Assembly: GCA_964625745.1 (NCBI GenBank)
Contig: CAZVCJ010000206.1
Coordinates: forward strand, 1-6,753
Reading direction: 5' to 3'
DNA length: 6,753 bases
DNA from: CAZVCJ01 sp964625745
GTDB taxonomy: Bacteria; Chloroflexota; Anaerolineae; VGOG01
Below, piece by piece: positions 1 to 6,106 of this stretch; position 1 is the stretch's first letter; each line of letters starts with the position of its first letter. Under the pieces are notes generated by a model that did no database searches, was not told the DNA's origin, and was given only the letters and a program-made list of their open reading frames with translations. Made by a program: the position numbers and the translations under genes.

Positions 1-1724
1 GTGAGATTCAATATCGCTTCTTGTTTTCTCAGACTGTTCTCATAGGCCTGCCGCAACTCCTCCTCCGCCCGCTTGCGCTCGGTGATTTCTTGCTGCGCCA
101 CCTCATACAGCCGCACGTTCTCGATGGCAATCGCTGTCTGCCCGGCCATCGTACGGAAAAACGCCACATCCTCGCTCGCAAATACCTTCGGCTGCGTGGT
201 CATTATGTGCAAGATGCCAATCGTCTTGTCGCGGACAATGAGCGGCACGCCGAGATAGGAGATGAGCCTGTCATTGCGGATGCGCTCACGATGCATCTGC
301 ACGCGGGGATCCTGCGTCAGGTCGTAGATGATGACAGGCTCCTGGCGCTCCAACAACCAGTGGAGCAGGTTTTCCGTCAGCGTGAATACCTCTTCCTCAA
401 CGAACGTCCCGTTGCGTAAGCGCATCGCAAAAACCTTTGGGTACAATCGCCCTTCTTCCAGCAGGCTGATGGCGGCGGCATCGGCATTCAGCTCCTTCGG
501 CACCCGCTCCAAAACGACGTGCAACACCTCCCGCAAGTCGAGTTGCTGTATAATGGCGCGGTCAATGTCGCGCAGAGTTTGCAGGCGAATCAGCCGCTCT
601 TGTGCCTGACGGTAGGTGCGAGCGTGGTCAATCGCCAGCGCCAGTTGATCAGCCATGATCTCCAGCACCCGCACCCGGTCCTCGTTCAGCGCTTCGCAGC
701 GGCGGCTGCCCACCAGGATGGTGCCGAGCCATTCGCCTTCCTCGCCCTCTCGCGGCGCTGGCAAGCATAAGGGGATGCCTACCCACGCCTGAATCCCGTC
801 GTACTTGGCAAAGTCGGGGGTGAGGCCCTGCTCGCTCAACCGCTCGTGGACGACGCGCAACTCCCGCATCCAGACGGGCGGGTCGTCGGCGGGGAAAGAG
901 AGCACATGAGCGCGGAACGTATCGGAGAGGCCTCGCCAGGAGCGCAGCACGACTTCGTCGCCCTGCACCAGGTGGACGCTCCCGAACTCCACTTGAAGGA
1001 AGGCCAGCACTTCGTTCAGGGTGATATCGAGTAGTTCGTCAAGATCCATCGTGCGCAGGGTGGCGCTGAGGATGGGGGCACGGGCAGCGAGCTCGTCGCG
1101 CTGGCGGCGCACCATCTCCTCCGCCCGCTTGCGCTCGGCGCTTTCAATGATGTCCCACTTACCTTCTCGCTTGACAAGGGCGAATTCATGGTTGCTCACC
1201 ACATCTATGACTTCGGATGCTCCACACCTGTCAAGAGAATAGGTGCAAATGGCCGTCATCTGATACTCGCCGATGACACCGTCTATCGCTGCCTCATAAT
1301 CAGTGAATGCTTCCCAATCCTCTTCCCCAAGCCAGAAAGTATTCCCGGTGAGGCAGAGCCCATCAAATCCTCTTTCCAGGGCTTGAGCCTCTTTCTCAAC
1401 CCAGCCCTGCAACACTTCATCGGCGTCAAACCTCCCCGATTTGGTGTACCACTGGCTATAGTCCAGAATCTCTATCTGACCCTTTTCAATATAGTCATCC
1501 AGATTCTCTACCACCCTCTTCAATGATTTCTTCGCCTCCTCAACCAATAGAGGTTCTGAAGTAACCCACATGCAGAACTCGTTATTCTCCAGTCCCGCTT
1601 TGAAATAGGGTACCAGAATATCAATCAAATCCTGTTTGGTGTGGTAGAAAAGGCACAGGTGTGTGCCCCAGGGGACATCACCTATTACATCAATTTCCGT
1701 TTTTCTAGGCTGTCTATCCTTCAT
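1..1724 (-). CDS. MEDS-GAF-GAF sensory protein, C-terminus beyond the left edge (partial)
   Basis: This reading frame is open for 574 codons from ATG at 1724 and leaves the window with no stop. Residues about 10-190 match the MEDS (DcmR-type sensory) domain, with the recognisable IDVIGDVPWGTHLC start, FKAGLENNEFCMWVTSEP and the closing HEFALVKREGKW. Residues about 193-215 form a charged helix (ESAERKRAEE). A first GAF domain spans about 220-372 (ending ADQLALAIDHA) and a second about 385-540 (GVPLIVRDKTIGILH, then AGQTAIAIENVRLY). A further ERKRAEEELRQ helix starts at about 549. Such proteins usually end in a histidine kinase, GGDEF, PP2C-type phosphatase or DNA-binding module, and that part is missing here. 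A strong Shine-Dalgarno GGAGGAGG (1731-1738) sits 6 nt before the ATG. The gene overlaps the preceding 37-codon ORF by 11 nt. It is soluble, with no membrane segment visible. It could serve as cytosolic partner of the kinase-less receptor upstream, but that is inference from position only. Confidence 0.88.
   Translation of the reverse strand, partial: MKDRQPRKTEIDVIGDVPWGTHLCLFYHTKQDLIDILVPYFKAGLENNEFCMWVTSEPLLVEEAKKSLKRVVENLDDYIEKGQIEILDYSQWYTKSGRFDADEVLQGWVEKEAQALERGFDGLCLTGNTFWLGEEDWEAFTDYEAAIDGVIGEYQMTAICTYSLDRCGASEVIDVVSNHEFALVKREGKWDIIESAERKRAEEMVRRQRDELAARAPILSATLRTMDLDELLDITLNEVLAFLQVEFGSVHLVQGDEVVLRSWRGLSDTFRAHVLSFPADDPPVWMRELRVVHERLSEQGLTPDFAKYDGIQAWVGIPLCLPAPREGEEGEWLGTILVGSRRCEALNEDRVRVLEIMADQLALAIDHARTYRQAQERLIRLQTLRDIDRAIIQQLDLREVLHVVLERVPKELNADAAAISLLEEGRLYPKVFAMRLRNGTFVEEEVFTLTENLLHWLLERQEPVIIYDLTQDPRVQMHRERIRNDRLISYLGVPLIVRDKTIGILHIMTTQPKVFASEDVAFFRTMAGQTAIAIENVRLYEVAQQEITERKRAEEELRQAYENSLRKQEAILNL
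61..82 (-). repeat. ERKRAEE helix repeat, copy 1
   Basis: TCCTCCGCCCGCTTGCGCTC followed by GG on the plus strand is identical at 61-82, 1117-1138 and 2055-2076. It encodes the ERKRAEE segment after the second GAF of the MEDS protein. A diverged fourth copy at 1733-1754 encodes KHKRTEE. Confidence 0.75.
1117..1138 (-). repeat. ERKRAEE helix repeat, copy 2
   Basis: The 22 bases are identical to copy 1. Here the repeat encodes the helix between the MEDS domain and the first GAF. Confidence 0.75.
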
Positions 1725-1827
1725 CCCAAACCTCCTCCGTCCGCTTGTGCTTGGCCTGGGCGTCCTCCAGCTCCGCCATCTTCTCTGGCAGGGCTTCTAT
1801 CTCTTCGATGCACTGTGCCTTCTTCAT
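1714..1827 (-). CDS. 37-residue coiled-coil ORF, possibly a remnant
   Basis: The ORF reads MKKAQCIEEIEALPEKMAEL and then a KHKRTEE helix, ending EVWDEG. It is a short, highly charged coiled coil like the signalling helices that link GAF and PAS domains. It lies 28 nt after the receptor gene and its stop overlaps the start of the MEDS gene by 11 nt. No clear Shine-Dalgarno precedes the ATG. At DNA level it is a diverged copy of the start of the 54-residue ORF at 6278-6442. The position matching that gene's ATG has become ATC, and a TAG stands in frame just before the present ATG. It may therefore be a decayed copy, or the severed N-terminal helix of the MEDS protein. If it is translated at all, coupling of the MEDS gene is a plausible role. 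Confidence 0.4.
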   Translation of the reverse strand: MKKAQCIEEIEALPEKMAELEDAQAKHKRTEEVWDEG

Positions 1828-1845
1828 CTTCGACTAGGCGATGAT
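1770..1845 (-). repeat. Direct repeat, downstream copy (coiled-coil coding segment)
   Basis: This segment aligns without gaps to 6370-6445 in the same orientation, with 64 of 76 positions identical by hand count. It includes a shared 14-base block GCTTCTATCTCTTC. It encodes the MKKAQCIEEIEAL coil and lies just downstream of the receptor gene. Confidence 0.8.
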
Positions 1846-1855
1846 GCCTGAATGT

Positions 1856-3805
1856 CTATTCCATTGTGCGACCAGTTTTCTCTTCGAATTCCTTCGTCAG
1901 CTCATCCACCTGGGCAGGGGCTTCGTATTTTGGAGCTTGTCCCAGTTTCTCAAGGAGCGAGTTCACCTCTCTCTTGAGTTCGATCATGCGATGTTCTCTC
2001 CTCACAAACAGTTTGTTTAGCCTTTCCACCTGTCTCATTTGTTCTCTTAGCGCCTCCTCCGCCCGCTTGCGCTCGGCCAGCTCTTGCTGAACCTCCTGAT
2101 ACAGCCGGGCGTTCTCCACGGCCACCGCCACCTGGCTGGCCAGGGCGATCAGGAGCGCGACGTCATGCTGCGGATAGTAGTCGTCTGGATCCCGCCGTCC
2201 AAACAGCCATACCCCTATCGTCTTCTTCCGTATCTCGAGCGGAATCGCCAGCCGCACCCAGTCAAACCCGTGCCTGTCAGGGGATTCGTTCCGCGCCTCA
2301 GCAGTCTCGGCCAGGGGCGGCCGGTAGCGGCCAGCCTCGGCCAATAATCGTTGCACCTGCCGGGGCGTTTCTGGTGTCTCCCTCAGACTGACACCACGCG
2401 CATAGACAAGACTGGTATCCTCATTTACCAATAGAACCAGCGCCGATTGGCGAATGAGCAGACTGGGGGCGACCTCGTCAGCCAACAATGGAACCAAAGC
2501 TTCGCGATCGAGGGCGGCAGGGATCCGGTTGGCGAATACACGGAGGATCTCATCCAGGTTGTATTCGGTGCCGTAGGCCAGCCGGTCCACCAACTGCTGA
2601 AAGCGGGGGCGCAAGGGCAGCGCGGCGATGACAAAGACTATCGAAACGGCCAGGCTGAAAACCACCGAGCTACCAGGCAAACTGAGCCACTGGCTTCCGA
2701 TCGAGAAGACCAGCACAAAGGCGGTCGCACACAGCAAAATGAAGCTGTACAGACTGAGCAGGCGATTGGCGCGGAACTCCAGAGGGCCCAGGTGGCGCTT
2801 GTAAACGGCATAGGTGTAGAACAGCGGCAAAACAGGGAATGCAAGGAGCACAAAGTTAATCGCCAATTCCCCCGGTGCGGGAGCATTTAGCAGTTTCGGA
2901 ATGAGCCACAGCGCGATGCCTGGCCCAAAAGCCAGGCCGATGCCGGCCAACATCAGGCGCGCCGCCAGCCGAACGGCAGGAGATGATCTATCGAACAAGC
3001 GGAAGAGTAACAGCCCCAGGCTGCCCGGGATGGCCAGCAATAGACCCAGAGAATACGCAGAATCGGGGAGGAGTTGAAATAGCTCCAACGTAGCCAGGAT
3101 GGCCGCGATGGCGTAGAGGGGGGGCAGAAAGTAACGGGAGCGTCCCCTGAGGAGTGGCCTGGGAACGATGAGGTGAAGGTGGAGATAGACCGGCGCCATC
3201 AGCCAGGCGACAGCGTGGAACACCAGCGAAGAGGCAGCCACACGCAGAGTCGAAACTATCCCCACCGCCGCCCAGAAGGCCGTCAGATAGTTAAATGAGA
3301 CCAGCAGTCGCCAGCGCCTGTCCCGTGGTTGCAGAAGCAGCAAAACGACCGTCCCGGCTAACCAGAAGGGCAGATAGAACAACAGACCGATCAGTCGCCT
3401 GGCCCGGTTTGCGCCAATGACGACGGGCATCTGCCAGTGGATTGTCTGCCTCTGTCCATTCTGGCTCAAAGTTATTGGCACAGCCTCGCCCGGACTGTAG
3501 CCACCAAAGCGGACGCGTCGCCGATCGTCCCAATAGTCCTGGTAGGTCAGATCACCGATGGCGATCAATTGATCGCCAACCTGAAGAGCCTGAAAGCCGT
3601 CTTTATTGGCTTCGCACCACCCCGGATAGGCGTCACACGGATCAATAGCAGTGACAATCCATTCACTATTGATGGTAATACCTGGATGAGGAGCCAGGAA
3701 AACGTGAGCGTAGGTGTAAAATAGGCACACCAGGAGCACTGAGAACGAGATCAGCCCAAGCAACCAATCTAACCCGCGCAAAAGGCGACCAGGTTGTCTG
3801 TTCAT
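1856..3805 (-). CDS. ComP-like membrane receptor with PDZ-like loop and GAF domain, no kinase domain
   Basis: The protein has 649 residues. Residues 12-34 are a first membrane helix. About 35-130 form an extracytoplasmic loop with a PDZ-like core (LQVGDQLIAIGDLTYQDYWDD). About nine hydrophobic segments follow (roughly 136-158, 168-188, 194-214, 228-248, 251-270, 283-305, 314-336, 350-370, 376-396). A cytosolic GAF domain spans about 415-568 (IPLEIRKKTIGVWLFG, ASQVAVAVENARLY). A coiled coil (ELAERKRAEEALREQ) and a conserved-looking tail (REHRMIELKREVNSLLEKLG) close the protein. As I recall it, Bacillus ComP has the same TM / PDZ-like loop / TM bundle / GAF-like order followed by HisKA_3 and HATPase. 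Here no phosphoacceptor-His helix and no N, G1 or G2 boxes are present. The ATG overlaps the preceding stop as ATGA, with GAGG 7 nt upstream, so translation is probably coupled to the second ComQ-like gene. A receptor for the prenylated peptide is the favoured role. A generic membrane GAF sensor is the alternative. Confidence 0.8.
   Translation of the reverse strand: MNRQPGRLLRGLDWLLGLISFSVLLVCLFYTYAHVFLAPHPGITINSEWIVTAIDPCDAYPGWCEANKDGFQALQVGDQLIAIGDLTYQDYWDDRRRVRFGGYSPGEAVPITLSQNGQRQTIHWQMPVVIGANRARRLIGLLFYLPFWLAGTVVLLLLQPRDRRWRLLVSFNYLTAFWAAVGIVSTLRVAASSLVFHAVAWLMAPVYLHLHLIVPRPLLRGRSRYFLPPLYAIAAILATLELFQLLPDSAYSLGLLLAIPGSLGLLLFRLFDRSSPAVRLAARLMLAGIGLAFGPGIALWLIPKLLNAPAPGELAINFVLLAFPVLPLFYTYAVYKRHLGPLEFRANRLLSLYSFILLCATAFVLVFSIGSQWLSLPGSSVVFSLAVSIVFVIAALPLRPRFQQLVDRLAYGTEYNLDEILRVFANRIPAALDREALVPLLADEVAPSLLIRQSALVLLVNEDTSLVYARGVSLRETPETPRQVQRLLAEAGRYRPPLAETAEARNESPDRHGFDWVRLAIPLEIRKKTIGVWLFGRRDPDDYYPQHDVALLIALASQVAVAVENARLYQEVQQELAERKRAEEALREQMRQVERLNKLFVRREHRMIELKREVNSLLEKLGQAPKYEAPAQVDELTKEFEEKTGRTME
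2055..2076 (-). repeat. ERKRAEE helix repeat, copy 3
   Basis: The 22 bases are identical to copy 1. Here the repeat encodes the coiled coil after the GAF domain of the membrane receptor, a different gene. Confidence 0.75.
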
Positions 3806-4782
3806 GCCACTGCCTCTGTTAAAAGGTCTACAGGTACCTCAGCCCCACTGGTCTGAAGCAATTCAATCAAAGGCTGTGTCTGCCATACCAGCAGATCCGT
3901 TACGGAGGCCGGGTCGGCGAGAGGGAGGCCCTCCAACAATTGCCTGGCCTCCCGATGGCGTTTGACCAGGTGATAGGTGCAGTAACTGACAGCCCCACAG
4001 TGGATCAGGATTTGCTGGGCTGCTTGCAAGGCCTGTGGATCATTAATCTGGGGCAACAAATCCATAAACCGGGCGCGATCCGGGTGATCGGCCGTACGGG
4101 CATACAAGAGGGGCAAACTGTTGCGGCCCTGCCTCCAGTCCGGGTTGGCCGGCGTCTGGAAGGCGTCAAACAGGTCGTCGCGGATTTGGATAATCTCGCC
4201 AAATAGAACGCCAAAATCGCGCAACCCTGCGACCACCTGGGCACTAGCGTTCCCCAACAGCGCGCCAATGTAAATCGCCGTGCTGTGTAAGGGAGTGCTC
4301 TTGGCCCGCACCACTTTCCAGTAGTTTTCCTCGCCCCTTAGATTCTGCACGTCCCAATGCTGGGCAAAGGCGGTGGCGAGGGCCAGCCAGGCCAGGCTGG
4401 CGGTGATGGTGACGCGCTGGTCAGCATCCACGACCGCCTGTTCGACGACGCGAAACGCCGCCGACTGAAAGGCAAGGGCCAGGTTGGCCGTTGGACCGCT
4501 GCCACGGCGGAGATGCTCGCCCCGAGGGTCCTCGTCGAGCATGTCATCTACTAGAATAATGCTGATCTCCAGGCAGGCAATCGCGGCCCCGCCGGGAATA
4601 GCCTGGGACACGTCCCCCCCCACCGCCTGGCAGGCGAGCAGGGGCAGATGCCAACCTGGGTGGAGCGTGCGCTTTGCCGGCTCAAGAACGCTGACCATCT
4701 CCGGCCAGGCAGCCACCTCCGGCAAGGCCAACACGCACGCTTTAATTGTGCTTTCCGTGTCCATGTGACTTTCTATGTTCAT
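3802..4782 (-). CDS. ComQ-like isoprenyl transferase, second tandem copy
   Basis: This 326-residue protein has the all-alpha trans-isoprenyl diphosphate synthase fold. The first aspartate-rich motif is DDMLD at 79-83 with RRG at 92-94. The second is DDLFD at 202-206 within GEIIQIRDDLFDAF. An NYWKVVRAKST segment stands at 154-163 where family members have their basic 'KT' motif. The usual GGKRxRP isopentenyl-diphosphate-binding motif upstream of the first Asp motif is absent: TLHPGWHLP stands in its place. This suggests prenyl transfer to something other than isopentenyl diphosphate, as in ComQ, which prenylates a Trp of ComX. The start overlaps the first copy's stop as ATGA (4779-4782), with GGAGG 7 nt upstream. 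Met7 is an alternative start that aligns with Met11 of the paralogue. Identity to the other copy is about 80% over residues 51-326 (221 of 276 by hand count). A plain short-chain prenyl diphosphate synthase is the alternative. Confidence 0.85.
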   Translation of the reverse strand: MNIESHMDTESTIKACVLALPEVAAWPEMVSVLEPAKRTLHPGWHLPLLACQAVGGDVSQAIPGGAAIACLEISIILVDDMLDEDPRGEHLRRGSGPTANLALAFQSAAFRVVEQAVVDADQRVTITASLAWLALATAFAQHWDVQNLRGEENYWKVVRAKSTPLHSTAIYIGALLGNASAQVVAGLRDFGVLFGEIIQIRDDLFDAFQTPANPDWRQGRNSLPLLYARTADHPDRARFMDLLPQINDPQALQAAQQILIHCGAVSYCTYHLVKRHREARQLLEGLPLADPASVTDLLVWQTQPLIELLQTSGAEVPVDLLTEAVA

Positions 4783-5759
4783 GCCGCTGCCTCCATGAAA
4801 AGGTCCATGGGTATCTCGGCCCCACTGGTTCGAAGCAGCTCAACCAGGGGCTGTGTCTGCCGTGCCAGCAAATCCATCATGAGGGCCGGGTCGGCGAGAG
4901 GGATGCCCTTCAGCAGTTGCCTGGCCTCCCGATGCCGTTTGACCAGGTGACAGGCGCAGTAACTGACAGCCCCGCAGTGGATCAAAATTTGCTGGGCTTC
5001 CTGCAAGGTCTGGGGATCATCAGTCCGGGGCAACAACGCCATAAACCGGGCGCGATCTGGGTGATCGGCCGTGCGAGCGTACAGGATGGGCAAATTGTTG
5101 CGCCCCTGCCTCCAGTCCGGGTTGGCCGGCGTTTGGAAGGCATCAAACAGATCGTCGCGGATTTGGATGATCTCGCCGATGAGGACGCCAAAGTCGCGCA
5201 GACCCTCGGCCACTTGATCGCTTGCTCCCCCCAGCAACGCGCCGACGTGAAGCGCCGCGCCGTAAAAAGGAGTGCTCTTGGCCCGCACTACTTTCCAGTA
5301 GTTTTCTTCACCCCTTAGATTTTGTACGTCCCAATGTTGGCCCAGGGCGGTGGCCAGGGCCAACCAGGCCAGGCTGGCGACCACGGCAGCGCGCCGGTCG
5401 GCACTCACGGCCACTTGTCCGACGACGCGAAACGCGGCCGCCTGAAAGGCGAGGGCCAGGTTGGCCGTCGGGCCACTGCCGCGGCGAAGATGCTCCCCCC
5501 GGGGGTCATCGTCGAGCATGTCATCCACCAGGATGATACTGACCTGCAGGCAGGCAATCGCGGCGGCGCCGGGGGTCGCCAGGGAGGCGTCGCCGCCAAC
5601 CGCCTGGCAGGCCAGCAGGGGCAAATTCCAATCCGGGCGGGGCCTGCTCTTCCGTTCAAAGAAGCCGGCCATCTCCGGCCAGGCCGCCACTTCCGGCAAG
5701 GCCAACAGGTGCGCCCTAATACTCTCCATAGTTCGGTACCCCGGCGTACTATAACTCAT
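4779..5759 (-). CDS. ComQ-like isoprenyl transferase, first tandem copy
   Basis: This is a 326-residue paralogue of the next gene, aligning without gaps from about residue 47 to the end. The catalytic motifs are intact: DDMLD 79-83, RRG 92-94, KST 161-163 and DDLFD 202-206. SRPRPDWNLP replaces the GGKRxRP motif of ordinary prenyl diphosphate synthases. The gene follows the 56-residue peptide gene by 95 nt and is coupled to the second copy by ATGA. The start is uncertain. The ATG at 5759 has no Shine-Dalgarno and lies inside the 3' arm of a perfect hairpin. The ATG at 5729 (MESIRAHL, 316 residues) has a weak GGGG upstream and aligns better with Met7 of the paralogue. The proposed role is transfer of a geranyl or farnesyl group to a C-terminal Trp of the peptide encoded upstream. 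This is inferred from gene order and motif pattern, not shown. Confidence 0.85.
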   Translation of the reverse strand: MSYSTPGYRTMESIRAHLLALPEVAAWPEMAGFFERKSRPRPDWNLPLLACQAVGGDASLATPGAAAIACLQVSIILVDDMLDDDPRGEHLRRGSGPTANLALAFQAAAFRVVGQVAVSADRRAAVVASLAWLALATALGQHWDVQNLRGEENYWKVVRAKSTPFYGAALHVGALLGGASDQVAEGLRDFGVLIGEIIQIRDDLFDAFQTPANPDWRQGRNNLPILYARTADHPDRARFMALLPRTDDPQTLQEAQQILIHCGAVSYCACHLVKRHREARQLLKGIPLADPALMMDLLARQTQPLVELLRTSGAEIPMDLFMEAAA

Positions 5760-5789
5760 AGCGTGTGGCCGGTCTCCACACGCTATGAG
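5755..5789 (-). promoter_or_regulatory. Perfect 14-bp inverted repeat at the start of the first ComQ-like gene
   Basis: The arms CTCATAGCGTGTGG (5755-5768) and CCACACGCTATGAG (5776-5789) are perfect complements around a 7-nt loop. Transcribed from the minus strand, the 3' arm contains the ATG at 5759. No T-tract follows, so it is not a standard Rho-independent terminator. It lies between a very strongly initiated peptide gene and poorly initiated enzyme genes. It could attenuate translation or transcription, act as a processing or stabilising structure, or be an operator. The repeat itself is certain; its function is inferred. Confidence 0.7.
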
Positions 5790-5854
5790 CCGTTTAAGCA
5801 GCGCTCAACCATCTTCTTGTGGGGAACGACCGGGGCAGAAGGGATTGAGCAGGG

Positions 5855-6025
5855 TTACACAGCAGACCACTCCGTCCAGTTATCCGGAGCATCTTCTGTA
5901 AGCTTGGTGATGTCCTCCGGCTTTTCGATGGCCGTGACCTTGCGCAGCGCCGTCAGCAATGGGCTGTCGTCCTTCTCTGAAGTCAGAAGCCCGTTGAATT
6001 CCTCTATCGTCAAAGACATGTCCAT
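5855..6025 (-). CDS. ComX-like prepheromone candidate, 56 residues
   Basis: The ORF runs from ATG at 6025 to TAA at 5855. The product begins MDMSLTIEEFNGLL, is strongly acidic (13 Asp/Glu against 5 Lys/Arg by count), has no Cys and no membrane segment, and ends DAPDNWTEWSAV. Trp50 and Trp53 lie 7th and 4th from the C-terminus. ComX precursors are about 55-75 residues long and are isoprenylated on a Trp near the C-terminus, which is released as a short pheromone. Size, tail and position directly upstream of ComQ-like and ComP-like genes fit that class. A full anti-Shine-Dalgarno match AAGGAGGTGA lies just upstream, and the operon promoter is about 190 bp upstream, so high expression is expected. 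Homology to ComX cannot be claimed from sequence, because ComX sequences are hypervariable. The alternative is another kind of prenylated or modified leader peptide. Confidence 0.8.
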   Translation of the reverse strand: MDMSLTIEEFNGLLTSEKDDSPLLTALRKVTAIEKPEDITKLTEDAPDNWTEWSAV

Positions 6026-6030
6026 GGTGT

Positions 6031-6040
6031 TCACCTCCTT
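6031..6040 (-). promoter_or_regulatory. Full-length Shine-Dalgarno for the peptide gene
   Basis: AAGGAGGTGA matches the whole canonical anti-Shine-Dalgarno sequence, and GGAGG ends 8 nt before the ATG at 6025. It fixes the start codon over the in-frame Met3 at 6019. It predicts much stronger initiation than at the first ComQ-like gene, which has no good site. Confidence 0.88.
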
Positions 6041-6069
6041 ATTGGCCAGGGTCGTATACCCGCCTCAAC

Positions 6070-6106
6070 GGAAGCCGGCCGGTGGCCAGCCGTGCCGGCC
6101 AGTTCC
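6070..6106 (-). promoter_or_regulatory. GC-rich leader hairpin upstream of the peptide gene
   Basis: In the minus-strand transcript GGAACTGGCCGG pairs with CCGGCCGGCTTCC around a 12-nt loop. This gives about 12 pairs with one bulged C and one G-U. It lies about 30 nt before the Shine-Dalgarno of the peptide gene. No T-tract follows, so a terminator is unlikely. It may stabilise the messenger or be part of a regulatory leader. I recognise no known riboswitch. Confidence 0.5.

Noticed and set aside
1188..1526. 112-codon plus-strand open frame
   Set aside because: It is antisense to the MEDS domain, whose motifs are clear on the minus strand.
4746..5318. 190-codon plus-strand open frame
   Set aside because: It is antisense to the conserved ComQ-like coding sequence, where both paralogues share catalytic motifs on the minus strand. 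There is no domain signal on the plus strand.
3802..5759. Ordinary farnesyl or geranylgeranyl diphosphate synthases of housekeeping isoprenoid metabolism
   Set aside because: Not excluded, but the absence of GGKRxRP in both copies, the coupling to a membrane receptor and the adjacent Trp-tailed peptide make this less likely. No other isoprenoid gene is nearby.
5790..5854. Second peptide gene between the prepheromone and the first enzyme
   Set aside because: Only a nine-residue frame (MVERCLNGS) is present, with no ribosome site.
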